A stretch of DNA of 64,000 nucleotides, taken from contig JADJAD010000007.1 in the NCBI GenBank assembly GCA_016704465.1, positions 486,527 through 550,526 on the forward strand, given 5' to 3'. A program made the position numbers and the translations under genes. Below the pieces are notes generated by a model. That model did no database searches, was not told the DNA's origin, and saw only the letters and a list, made by a program, of their open reading frames with translations. Within the stretch, counting starts at the first letter, position 1. Each line of letters starts with the position of its first letter. This document shows positions 17,801-26,519 of the stretch, piece after piece. This DNA is from Gemmatimonadota bacterium (lineage in GTDB: Bacteria; Gemmatimonadota; Gemmatimonadetes; Gemmatimonadales; Gemmatimonadaceae).

Positions 17801-17866
17801 GAAATGACCTCGGAGCTCGTTGCGATACCGCAACCCGGCCGCGACTGAGTCGCAACCCACTCGCAA

Positions 17867-18133
17867 TCACTCGCGGCTAGGCAGATATCGTCCCACCAGA
17901 TCCCAGTGCCAAGCCTCACGGCGCTCGGCGGTGCGCGGATCCTTCAGCGGCTTGTACTGCAGCCGCTCCTCTGCCAACCCCACAGCCACGCCATACGCGA
18001 GCAACCGTGTTCGATCAGTCGAGACGAGGTGCGCCATCGCCCGCCCCATCCAGACGTGCCGATGCAGCCACAGTCCTCCATCCATCGCGTGAATCATTCC
18101 TTCCCGGCGACGTTCGAACTCGATGTAGATCAA
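17867..18133 (-). CDS. small conserved-looking protein, possibly DUF4031-like
   Basis: 88 residues on the minus strand from TTG 18133; no ATG or GTG is available closer to the upstream in-frame stop. The sequence looks like a folded domain: MDGGLWLHRHVWMGRAMAHLVS, then LLAYGVAVGL, LQYKPLKD and WHWDLVGRY near the end. The paired histidines and the short all-helical build recall DUF4031, but I cannot confirm the family. An internal ATG (MIHAMDGG) is the alternative start. It is downstream of the pilin gene on the same strand. Confidence 0.5.
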   Translation of the reverse strand: MIYIEFERRREGMIHAMDGGLWLHRHVWMGRAMAHLVSTDRTRLLAYGVAVGLAEERLQYKPLKDPRTAERREAWHWDLVGRYLPSRE

Positions 18134-18178
18134 GTACTCCGCTCGCGACTCCCCATACTGCCCAAAAATAGTCGCCGT

Positions 18179-18562
18179 TCATTGGCAGTTCACGACCCCT
18201 TCGATGATCGCCGGCGCCACTGCCGGCACCCCACCCATGAACAGTGCGCATGTAATGGGGAACGCCTGCGGGTGTGTCGCACTGGCCGCCCATCCCCCGC
18301 CGTTGACGGTCGAGAAGGTGAACGTCACGCCCGGCGAGGGGTTCACGTTCAGCGATGCCAGGCTCGAGGAGTACGTGCCGTTCGTGTAGAAATACGCTTC
18401 CTCCGCCGTCGCCAGGTTGCGCAGGTCCGACTTGATGGCCGCGAGATTTGCCTTCCCCTTGGTGTTCTGGAACTTGGGAATAGCGATCGCTGCGAGCACG
18501 CCAATGATCACGACGACGATCAGGAGCTCGATGAGGGTGAATCCGCTGCGTCGATGGCGCAT
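18179..18562 (-). CDS. type IV pilin / pseudopilin
   Basis: 127 residues. A short basic leader ends in G7, followed by FTLIELLIVVVIIGVLAAIAIPKF, the type III signal: PilD-type peptidase cuts after G7, F8 is methylated, and Glu at mature position 5 guides assembly. The globular part has a conserved YFYTNGTYSSSL region and two C-terminal cysteines (ITCALF and VVNCQ) that could form the D-loop disulfide. It could be a major pilin or a type II secretion pseudopilin; no other pilus genes are in the window. It stands alone 248 bp downstream of polA. Confidence 0.92.
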   Translation of the reverse strand: MRHRRSGFTLIELLIVVVIIGVLAAIAIPKFQNTKGKANLAAIKSDLRNLATAEEAYFYTNGTYSSSLASLNVNPSPGVTFTFSTVNGGGWAASATHPQAFPITCALFMGGVPAVAPAIIEGVVNCQ

Positions 18563-18809
18563 CTGCGCACCTTGGATGTCGTACGTTCAACCGGAAGTGC
18601 CCGCCGAAGGGGGCTGGACTGTCCACAAGGAAAGCAATGCCGGGGCCGCCAAAACCCTGGTACGCCAACACGCTGTGGTACAAAGACTTAGCGAACGACT
18701 GTGACGTTACGCACAGTCAGCTAGCTCCTTCGATTCGCCCGAAGTCCGGCAGGTTGCAACGCAAGGGTTCGCGCCTCAGGACATGTTCGGGGACGCGAGT
18801 GGAGAAGCG

Positions 18810-21716
18810 CTATTTCGTCTCCAGCCAGTTCGCGCCACTGGCCATTTCCACCACCAGTGGAACGTCGAGTACCGCCGCCGATTCCATCTCCCGTCGCACC
18901 AAACCCGACAGCACCTCTTCCTCCTCCGGCGGGCATTCGAAGACCAATTCGTCATGTACCTGCAGCAACATCCGGCTCTGCATCCCGGCATCGCGCAAGG
19001 CATGATGAATTCGGATCATGGCAATCTTGATCAGGTCTGCTGCCGACCCCTGGATCGGAGCGTTGGTCGCCACGCGCTCCCCGAATGCCCGCATGTTGAA
19101 GTTGCGCTCCTTCAGCTCCGGGATGTAGCGGCGGCGATGAAAGATGGTCTCCACATATCCGCGCAACTTCGCGGTCTCGACCATGCTGTCGAGATACTCG
19201 CGCACCCCGCGGAACCGCTCGAAATACGTCGAGATGAATTCCTTCGCCTCGGCGTTCGAGATCTTGAGTTGCCGCGACAGCGCATGCGCTCCCTGTCCGT
19301 AGATCGTGGCGAAGTTGATGGTCTTGGCCCGAGCACGCATCTCCGACGTCACCGTCTCCACCGGGACGCCGAAGATGATCGCCGCTGTCTCCTTGTGGAT
19401 GTCTCCCCCAGCCCTGAAGGCACCCACGAAGGCCGGGTCGTGTGACAGGTGTGCGAGAAGTCGCAGTTCAATCTGGGAGTAGTCGGCCCCGAGAAACCGC
19501 CAGCCTCGCCGCGGAATGAACCCTCGCCGAATGTCCCGCCCAAGCTCTCGCCGAATGGGAATGTTCTGCAGGTTCGGATCGCTCGATGACAACCGTCCTG
19601 TCGCCGCAACGGTCTGGTTGAACGACGTGTGGAGGCGATGATCACGCGGATGGATCAGCAACGGAAGCGTATCCAGGTAGGTCGATTCCAGCTTGGCCAG
19701 CTCGCGATACTCCATTAGCAGCGAAGGCAGGGCATGGCCCTCCTCGGCGAGCTCCTGTAGGACGCTGGCGTCCGTCGACGGTCCGGTCGCCGTCTTCTTC
19801 TTGACCGGCAGTTGCAACTTCTCGAAGAGCACCACGCGCAGCTGCGGGTTCGAGTTGATGTTGAAGCGCTCGCCCGCCTCCACGTAAATCTCCTCTTCCA
19901 CCCGCTCCCGCTCGCCCTGAAACCGTTCCTTCAACGACCGGAACCACGCAACATCGATCGAGACGCCCGCCCACTCCATCTCGGCGAGGACTTCAACCAG
20001 GGGCATCTCGATCTCGTGGAAGAGCGCCGTCATCCCCGCGGACTCGAGTTGAGGCTCGAACATCGCCCGGAGTTGCCAGGTGATATCCGCATCCTCGCAG
20101 GAGTAGTCACGGGCGGCGTCCACCGGAACGACGTCGAAGGGAAGTTCTGTCTTTCCCTTGCCACACAACGCCTCATACGACGTCATCGTGTGGCCGAGGA
20201 ATTCGAAGGCCAGCACGTCGAGCGAGTGCGAACGCCGTCCGGGATCGAGCACATAGCTGGCCAGCATCGTGTCGAAGTCGACCCCGCGCACCATGAGTCC
20301 CGCCGTCCGCAGGACCAGCACGTCGAACTTGGCATTCTGCGCAGTCTTTCGTATCGACGCATCCTCGAGCAGCGCTCGAAACGCGCGAAGTTCGTCGCTC
20401 ATCAGCGGCGGGAGATTCCGCGCTGGGGCCACACCACCCGCCAAGGCCTTCGCTGCAATGCTCTCGCCGCTGGGTCCCACAGCAGACGCCTTCGATACTT
20501 TACCCTCCGTGGACGGCGCGCCTACTCCGAAGCCCAGATCCAGGCTTCCCTGATGCGGCTCCCACTCGCGATGAGCAAACGGGAGGTAGTAGCCCTCTCC
20601 CTTTCCGGTCGAAAGCGAGATTGAGATGAGACGCGAACGCAGCGGATCGACCTTGGTGGGACTCCCGGCATCGGCGACAGTCTCCGTGTCGAATGAGAAC
20701 TGACCGGCGAGTCGAAGCTGTGCGACCATCGCGGCCAGCTCCTCGAGTGTATCGATGATTCGATAGTTTCGCTCGATGGGCGGCGCACTGGCCACGGCCG
20801 CGCTTTCCGACTCTACCAGATCCTTCAGCAGCGACGTGAACTCAAGCTCGCTGTACAGTTGGCGTAGGCGCGCAACGTCAGGCGCGGCGCGCTCGAGTCG
20901 AGGCAGCTCCAGCGCAATTGGTACATTATCTCGAATGGTTACTAAATCCTTCGACAGGCGCGCCTGCTCCTCACTCGCGAGCAGCGCCTCTCGTGGTCGC
21001 TTCTTCGTGACTTGAGCGGCATGGGCGAGGATCGCATCCAGGTCCCCGTACGTATCAACCAGCTCCTTGGCCGTCTTTTCCCCGATTCCGCGGACCCCAG
21101 GGACGTTGTCCGATGCGTCTCCTACCAAGGCGAGGTAGTCGGTTACAAGTCCGGGGGGGACGCCGAGTCGGTCCGAAGCGTTCGCTTCCCCGACCCATTG
21201 CTCATCCACCGATGCTGGTCCCCCTCGTCCCGGATTCAGCAGCCACACACCGGGGCGTACGAGTTGTTGAAAGTCCTTGTCTCCCGAGACTATCACCACG
21301 TTCAGTCCCTGCTCCACTCCGCGGGCAGCCAAGGTACCGATGACGTCATCAGCCTCAAATCCATCAACCGCCAGGACGGGCACTTGAAACGCATCAAGCA
21401 GTTCCCGAATCCGTTCAAGACCGGAATCGAAGTCGGCCTGTAGCTCTTCGGTCAGCTTCTCCCGGGTCGCCTTGTAGGCGGGGTACACATCATGACGGAA
21501 CGACCGCCCCGAGTCATGCACCCAACCGATGTAATCCGGTTGATGCTTGGCCATCAGGCGCTGCAGGAAGTTCACGACTCCCCAGGCGGCCGACGTGTTC
21601 TCCCCACGTGATGTGGTGAGCGGACGAGACAGCAGCGCAAAGAAGGCGCGGTAAATCAGCGCATAGCCGTCCACGAGAAAGAGCGTCGGGGAGGCGGGGG
21701 GTGAGACAGGAGGCAC
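18810..21716 (-). CDS. polA: DNA polymerase I
   Basis: 968 residues. The N-terminal 5' nuclease domain begins at FLVDGYALIYRAFF and includes VSGDKDFQQL and VRGIGEKTA. The 3'-5' exonuclease domain keeps its acidic residues (FDTETV, NAKFDV, DYSCEDADITW), so proofreading is probably active. It carries an insert of about 60 glycine/serine-rich residues after LISISLSTG. The polymerase domain has motif A DYSQIELRLLAHLS, motif B RAKTINFATIYGQG and motif C LLQVHDELVFE. The enzyme handles Okazaki fragment processing and repair. It is transcribed leftwards, with a strong hairpin between it and the upstream gene. Confidence 0.98.
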   Translation of the reverse strand: MPPVSPPASPTLFLVDGYALIYRAFFALLSRPLTTSRGENTSAAWGVVNFLQRLMAKHQPDYIGWVHDSGRSFRHDVYPAYKATREKLTEELQADFDSGLERIRELLDAFQVPVLAVDGFEADDVIGTLAARGVEQGLNVVIVSGDKDFQQLVRPGVWLLNPGRGGPASVDEQWVGEANASDRLGVPPGLVTDYLALVGDASDNVPGVRGIGEKTAKELVDTYGDLDAILAHAAQVTKKRPREALLASEEQARLSKDLVTIRDNVPIALELPRLERAAPDVARLRQLYSELEFTSLLKDLVESESAAVASAPPIERNYRIIDTLEELAAMVAQLRLAGQFSFDTETVADAGSPTKVDPLRSRLISISLSTGKGEGYYLPFAHREWEPHQGSLDLGFGVGAPSTEGKVSKASAVGPSGESIAAKALAGGVAPARNLPPLMSDELRAFRALLEDASIRKTAQNAKFDVLVLRTAGLMVRGVDFDTMLASYVLDPGRRSHSLDVLAFEFLGHTMTSYEALCGKGKTELPFDVVPVDAARDYSCEDADITWQLRAMFEPQLESAGMTALFHEIEMPLVEVLAEMEWAGVSIDVAWFRSLKERFQGERERVEEEIYVEAGERFNINSNPQLRVVLFEKLQLPVKKKTATGPSTDASVLQELAEEGHALPSLLMEYRELAKLESTYLDTLPLLIHPRDHRLHTSFNQTVAATGRLSSSDPNLQNIPIRRELGRDIRRGFIPRRGWRFLGADYSQIELRLLAHLSHDPAFVGAFRAGGDIHKETAAIIFGVPVETVTSEMRARAKTINFATIYGQGAHALSRQLKISNAEAKEFISTYFERFRGVREYLDSMVETAKLRGYVETIFHRRRYIPELKERNFNMRAFGERVATNAPIQGSAADLIKIAMIRIHHALRDAGMQSRMLLQVHDELVFECPPEEEEVLSGLVRREMESAAVLDVPLVVEMASGANWLETK

Positions 21717-21832
21717 GCAAGCCTTGGCGGAAGGGTCCAGACGTATCGCATCGCGAACCCGGATCGGCAGGTTCGGCGTCGCACACGAACAACTCTAGCC
21801 TGATTTCCTTCGACCGGAGAAGGCCCAAACGT

Positions 21833-21864
21833 GAGACCGCCTGCCGATGGCGGCAGGCGGTCTC
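21833..21864. terminator. perfect 14-bp stem hairpin before polA
   Basis: GAGACCGCCTGCCG, a 4-base loop, and its exact complement. On the minus strand it lies about 97 bp after the GWxTD gene stop and about 115 bp before polA, so it may separate the two transcripts. The run of T after it is weak on both strands, so a protein-binding or repetitive palindrome is also possible. Confidence 0.55.
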
Positions 21865-21960
21865 TGATCCGACCAGTCAACACGAGGCAATGCGACGGGT
21901 ACGCCAAACACGAGGACAGCAGCGCATGTGTTCCGAGACGGTTGCAAGAATTCCGGTTGA

Positions 21961-23385
21961 CTATTGCGGCAGAACGCGCCGAACCACCGCCTCGAACTCT
22001 GTCTCAGATGAAATGGTCATACGCCATCGACCAAACCCGGTCTGGTCAACGAAGACGATCTGTAGTCGGTGCTCACGATACTCCCACACTTGGGTTCGCC
22101 CACGCTGATTCAGATCGCTCAAGTTCGGCTCGATGATTTGATCCGGTGGGCCAAGCGCCACAAAAGCGCGCCCCCGATCGGTGAGCCATCCCGCCGCGGC
22201 GTCTTCGCGGAAACGTACGTTTGCCTGTGCGATTCGGGTGAAGTAATTCCGGAGCCCCTCATGCTGCGGTGTCTGCGGCACAGGATCAGTCTCACCCAGA
22301 AAGTTTGCCCAGAGCGCGGCCCGGGTATCTGGGGCGGCATTTCGCAGCTCCTGAAGCCGTGGCGCTGACACGAAATACCGCAGATAGTCCAGCATCTCGT
22401 TAAACGTGGCAACGGGCAGGTCCTCGCCGAATGCCACGAAAAGTGGTGTGCGTAGCGTGTCACGACTTCCCGCACGTGACACCGCAATGGACATCACGCC
22501 TACCCCAAGCTTGGCGAGTGGAATGTTGAACGTGCCGGAAAACAGGTCCCCGCGTTGCGGCAGGTTCAGTGAGTCCGTCCACAACGCGCCGCTGGCTCCC
22601 TCCGACTGCACAGCGATGCTCACCGGGAACGACTCGAGTCTTCCATACCCCTCGACGTATACGGGAAACAGCGTGTCTCGGCCAAAGACAACCGTGGATC
22701 GCGGGGTGGCCACAAATCGCGGCAGGGAGTCTCGAGTTTGCCGAGGTGTTGCCTCGTAAAACGGGATCGGCGAGGAAATGGACCCATCCGCGAGTCGAGG
22801 CACACCGATCGTCGCCTCGATGGCGCTCCCGCGCGAAACTGAGTCGTCCCGAACGGTCAGCCGCAAGTCGTACGTCCCGGGCGCCAACGTCACGATCTGA
22901 CGAAACAGGACGCTCTCGTCGGCACGCTGGGTCTCGCGGAAGGCGATCACCCGCACCTGTTCCTTGGTCGTGATGTCCTGGACCACGTCGGTGCCGCGCT
23001 TGATCTCCAGCCCGACGTTGTACGCGGCACGGTAGCGGTCCCCGTCGCGCCCGAAGCGGAGCGCCCGATTCGCTAACGACACGGTCAGCACCATCACGGT
23101 GGAATCGGGGCTCCGACCTCCAAGGAAGGACAGGGCGCCCACGAACGGGGTCTCCCCACTTTCGGCCAGAAGTCCCAACCGCCGATACAGAGCGATCACG
23201 TCCGGCTGCTGCGGAATGCGTCGGTTGCTCACTGCACCGGGAACCTGGGCAGACCCGGGCGACTGCGATCCCGGAGTCGGGGATCCCGGCGTGGCTCCTC
23301 GACCTGAGGCGCATCCTGACAGGACTGTGAGACCGAAGGAAGCGACAAGGAAAGTGCGCATACAGAGACGGTGGGCACGTGACAT
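21961..23385 (-). CDS. GWxTD-domain lipoprotein
   Basis: 474 residues from ATG 23385. The lipoprotein signal ends at LSGC (Cys25), then comes a glycine/proline/serine linker, a beta-rich middle part and a C-terminal domain with GWLTDRGRAFVALGPPDQI, the GWxTD signature. Many Gemmatimonadota, Acidobacteria and Bacteroidetes have such proteins; the function is unknown and the protein should be lipid-anchored. The frame is open further upstream, but the signal peptide fixes the start at 23385, or at 23361 (Met9). Divergent from the kinase at 23491. Confidence 0.82.
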   Translation of the reverse strand: MSRAHRLCMRTFLVASFGLTVLSGCASGRGATPGSPTPGSQSPGSAQVPGAVSNRRIPQQPDVIALYRRLGLLAESGETPFVGALSFLGGRSPDSTVMVLTVSLANRALRFGRDGDRYRAAYNVGLEIKRGTDVVQDITTKEQVRVIAFRETQRADESVLFRQIVTLAPGTYDLRLTVRDDSVSRGSAIEATIGVPRLADGSISSPIPFYEATPRQTRDSLPRFVATPRSTVVFGRDTLFPVYVEGYGRLESFPVSIAVQSEGASGALWTDSLNLPQRGDLFSGTFNIPLAKLGVGVMSIAVSRAGSRDTLRTPLFVAFGEDLPVATFNEMLDYLRYFVSAPRLQELRNAAPDTRAALWANFLGETDPVPQTPQHEGLRNYFTRIAQANVRFREDAAAGWLTDRGRAFVALGPPDQIIEPNLSDLNQRGRTQVWEYREHRLQIVFVDQTGFGRWRMTISSETEFEAVVRRVLPQ

Positions 23386-23490
23386 TCCCGCGACCGGAGC
23401 GGAGGTGGGGACTGGGAGGGAAAGATACGAGCGTACCCAAATGTTGCGCATTGCTTGCTGCCCCACTCGGCGACCATTAGGTTCGGCGCC

Positions 23491-24396
23491 GTGTCCAAGG
23501 AAAATCTTGTCGGGCGAACGATCGCCGGCTATACGCTGAAAACCCTCGTCGGAGAAGGCGGCACTTCTGTCGTCTATCGCGCCGAGCATTCCACACATGG
23601 TCAAGTCGCCCTCAAGGTCCTGCGCGACAAGTTACGGCTCGAGAAAACCGCTGTCGCACGATTCAATCGTGAAGCCGAGTTCGGCAAGCGAGTCATCCAT
23701 CCCAACGTCATTCGCACCATCGAGACCGGGGTGGCAGACGACTTCCACTATCTGGTCATCGAATGGGCTCCGGGTGAACTGCTCGAGCGCTACGCCAAGC
23801 AGCACGCACCACTCCCTCGACACGAGGTGGCCCGGATTATCCTGAGCATCGGCGAGGCCGTGAAGGCCGCGCACAATTCCGGCATTATCCATCGAGATCT
23901 GAAACCCGACAACGCCATGTACGATCCCGAGTCTGGCGCCACCAAGCTGCTCGACTTCGGAATCGCGGCAGCGACCGACACGCGCCAGGATGAGCGCCTC
24001 ACGCGAGCTGGGTACTTCGTAGGCACGCTCATGTACGTTGCCCCCGAAGCACTGTCCGGTGAACTCGTGACGCCAGCCGCAGACCAGTATTCGCTGGCGA
24101 CCATCGCGTACTTCCTCCTCACCGGAAGCTTGCCATATCTCGCCAAGAGTCCTCGCGAGATGTTCACACAACTCCTGTCGCAGCCACCGATCGCCCTCAA
24201 CAAGGCACGACCCGCACTCGACTTCGGCCCGCGTGTCGAGGCAGTCGTCATGAAGGCCCTCTCCCGCCAACCGGCCGAGCGCTACCCCGACATTCTCACG
24301 TTCGCTCGGGAACTGCACAGCGCCCTCATGATGGCGGAGGATCAGGTAGAGGAATCCGGCCTGCTCTCCAAGGTTCGAGGGCTGTTCCGCCGGTAA
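23491..24396 (+). CDS. Hanks-type serine/threonine protein kinase, soluble
   Basis: 301 residues, essentially only a kinase domain. The glycine loop is GEGGTS (21-26), the ATP lysine is in VALKVL (Lys42), the catalytic loop is HRDLKPDN (Asp136), and DFG is at 155-157; MYVAPEAL closes the activation segment. There is no membrane segment and no PASTA or other sensor domain, so partners must supply the signal. GTG 23491 is chosen because upstream in-frame residues lack family similarity and would leave little room for a divergent promoter. pyrE follows 21 bp downstream. Confidence 0.9.
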   Translation: MSKENLVGRTIAGYTLKTLVGEGGTSVVYRAEHSTHGQVALKVLRDKLRLEKTAVARFNREAEFGKRVIHPNVIRTIETGVADDFHYLVIEWAPGELLERYAKQHAPLPRHEVARIILSIGEAVKAAHNSGIIHRDLKPDNAMYDPESGATKLLDFGIAAATDTRQDERLTRAGYFVGTLMYVAPEALSGELVTPAADQYSLATIAYFLLTGSLPYLAKSPREMFTQLLSQPPIALNKARPALDFGPRVEAVVMKALSRQPAERYPDILTFARELHSALMMAEDQVEESGLLSKVRGLFRR

Positions 24397-24417
24397 TCGT
24401 TCCACGGTTCACCCCTC

Positions 24418-24984
24418 ATGGACACCCCACACCAGCTCATCACCCTACTCGCCAGCCGCTCGGCTCGGCGTGGGCACTTTGTACTCTCGTCCGGCCGGAC
24501 CTCGACGCTCTACATCGATGCCCGCCTAACGACAATGAGCCCTGACGGACTCGCCCTCATCGGCACCGTCGGATTGGCAGTTATCCGCGCGTCATTTCCC
24601 GCTCCCCTCGTTGACGCCGTGGGGGGCCTGACCCTCGGCGCGGATCCGATTGCATACGCGATCGCCTATGCCAGTGCAACGTCCCCGCATCCCCTGCGGG
24701 CCTTCACGGTCCGAAAGGAAGCCAAGGCGCACGGCGCTGGCCGACAGGTCGAGGGACCTTTCGAGCCGGGAGACCGCGTTGTCGTGGTCGAAGATGTCAT
24801 TACCACCGGAGGCTCGGCGCTCAAGGCGGTGGAAGTACTCCGTGCCCAGGGAGCCTCAATTGCCGGCGTCCTTGCCCTTGTCGATCGTGAGGAAGGAGGG
24901 CGTGAGCGTATTGAGCGCGAAGGCCTTCCGGTTGTCTCGCTGGTGCGTGCTTCCGAGATCCTCCCGCTACTCCCCGAACCCTGA
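24418..24984 (+). CDS. pyrE: orotate phosphoribosyltransferase
   Basis: 188 residues. It converts orotate and PRPP to OMP in pyrimidine synthesis. The PRPP loop VVVVEDVITTGGSALKAVE is intact, the start region has SARRGHFVLSSGRTSTLYIDAR, typical of OPRTase, and VRKEAKAHGAG is the flexible catalytic loop. It follows the kinase gene closely. Its 3' end overlaps the convergent AraC-type gene by 18 bp. Confidence 0.95.
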   Translation: MDTPHQLITLLASRSARRGHFVLSSGRTSTLYIDARLTTMSPDGLALIGTVGLAVIRASFPAPLVDAVGGLTLGADPIAYAIAYASATSPHPLRAFTVRKEAKAHGAGRQVEGPFEPGDRVVVVEDVITTGGSALKAVEVLRAQGASIAGVLALVDREEGGRERIEREGLPVVSLVRASEILPLLPEP

Positions 24985-26025
24985 AGCAGCCCCGCCAGGG
25001 CTGGAGGTTAGTGTTGATCTGCGGGATTCCGTCCCTGCAGCTTCTGCAGCGGCCGATCCATATGTACCTGATATCAACAGCTGCTTTCGCCCAAGAGGAT
25101 CAAAGGAGCGCCATCGCTCACGATGCGGCAGGATAAGCCGTTCGCGGAAGCACTCCAGCATCCCCTCGCCGTCGTAACGAAGCCGGAACTCGATCGCACT
25201 CATGCAAAGGACCGAACGTACATGACGGCTGAAGCTCTGAGGCGAAGAATAGTCGAGCTGGTTCGCCACGCTGGTGATTGAAACACCTGGGTTCTCGAAC
25301 AGGCGCGCCGCACATGTAAGCCGAGCATAGGCCAGAAATCGCTTGGGCGGCGGCAAGTGCGATCGAAAGAAACGACTCATCAGGGTTCCCGGAACCACCC
25401 CGATCGACCGACAGAGTTGTCGAATAGTCGGGGTCTTTGCTGCGGCCGCAAACAGCATCTCGAAGAACCGATGACATCCCTCCGGACAGCCTGCCAGGTC
25501 CAACGCTAGACGCGACAGGGCGATACGCTGAACATCAGACGCTTGGTCTCGCAACAGAATGGCTCGTAGCTCTCGCCATCCCGTCGGTTCGCGCACATCA
25601 ATGAGTGTGCGCACCCCACACTGACCGAGGGACAGAATGGTTCGAACCGTTGCACGATCCATGTGTGAAAGCAGGGCGACAGCTGGAACGCGAGGGAACT
25701 CGCGCACCATGCGTGCCATATTTGTCACGTTGGCACGTTGACACATTGCGGTAGACAGCAGGACCGCTCCAACTCGCTGGTTCCTCAGGTCCCGCAGCAC
25801 ATCATTCACCGAATCACGATGGTATGCGTGCAGGAAACCCATCCCGACCGCGTCAACACGCAGCCGCTCATCGGGGGTCAGCATGGTCGTGATGCGAGTA
25901 ACACTTGCAAGCGAAGGTGTTGACCCGCAATCACTCTCATGCGGATTAGAAGTGATTCCGTTGGAGCGAACGGTTGGGGGGTCGTGGCGTACCAAATTCA
26001 CGTATCCGTTGAAGTGGAATGCCAC
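24967..26025 (-). CDS. AraC-type regulator with pseudo-receiver domain
   Basis: 352 residues. The C-terminal DNA-binding part (about residues 190-290) has two helix-turn-helix units: RQLCRSIGVVPGTLMSRFFRSH and ITSVANQLDYSSPQSFSRHVRSV, the AraC/XylS layout. The N-terminal 150 residues look like a response-regulator receiver, but the beta-3 strand reads VGAVLLSTAM, with serine-threonine where the phospho-accepting aspartate should be, so it is probably not phosphorylated. A basic tail of about 50 residues follows the HTH. The start could be ATG 26025 or the later ATG in TTMLTPDERL. Target genes are unknown. Confidence 0.72.
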   Translation of the reverse strand: MAFHFNGYVNLVRHDPPTVRSNGITSNPHESDCGSTPSLASVTRITTMLTPDERLRVDAVGMGFLHAYHRDSVNDVLRDLRNQRVGAVLLSTAMCQRANVTNMARMVREFPRVPAVALLSHMDRATVRTILSLGQCGVRTLIDVREPTGWRELRAILLRDQASDVQRIALSRLALDLAGCPEGCHRFFEMLFAAAAKTPTIRQLCRSIGVVPGTLMSRFFRSHLPPPKRFLAYARLTCAARLFENPGVSITSVANQLDYSSPQSFSRHVRSVLCMSAIEFRLRYDGEGMLECFRERLILPHRERWRSFDPLGRKQLLISGTYGSAAAEAAGTESRRSTLTSSPGGAASGFGE

Positions 26026-26145
26026 GGTATGGCTCTGCTGTCACACCGACGTCACATGAGTTGGTAGGCAATACGGATCAACTGACACCGGCTGGCCATC
26101 TTCGTCACACTGACCGCAACCGTTATATTGCTCGTGTCAGGTACA

Positions 26146-26519
26146 TGCTGGCCGGATGATCGCGTTGCCCGTGGAGTACATCTCATGGTCAGCGAGGAAA
26201 GTCCGGGCTCCTTGGACAAACTGCCAGGTAACACCTGGGCGCAGCTCCGGCTGTGACGGAAAGTGCCACAGAAAACAAACCGCCATACCGGTAATTGGTG
26301 TGGTAAGGGTGAAATGGTGGGGTAAGAGCCCACCGCATCAGCGGTAACGCTGATGGCTCGGTAAACCCCAGTTGGAGCAAGGCCAAATAGGCGGCGAGAG
26401 ACAGTCCTTCTCGACCAAGACGTCGCGGGTTGGCTGCTAGAACGTGGTGGCGACATCACGTCCAGAGGAATGATCATCCGGATCGCAAGATCCGACAGAA
26501 CCCGGCTTATAGGCCAGCA
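26146..26519 (+). ncRNA. rnpB: RNase P RNA, type A
   Basis: About 373 nt. The conserved core is present in order: GAGGAAAGTCCGGGCTCC (P4 5' strand region), AAGAGCCCACCGC, GGTAAACCCC, and GACAGAACCCGGCTTATAGG at the 3' end. Outer ends TGCTGGCC and GGCCAGCA close helix P1. It is the catalytic RNA that trims tRNA 5' ends with RnpA, which is also in this window. A TATATT -10 candidate lies at 26124-26129; no strong -35 is visible. The RNA's last base is within the ATG of the next ORF, so the two may share a transcript. Confidence 0.96.

Noticed and set aside
18634..18648. Sigma-54-like promoter before the pilin gene (minus strand CGGCCCCGGCATTGC)
   Set aside because: The spacing of GG and GC fits, but the -24 element matches poorly and no activator-binding site or RpoN gene is visible here.
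21717..21960. A gene between polA and the GWxTD gene
   Set aside because: Open frames here run through the perfect palindrome and into coding sequence of the neighbours, with no motifs.
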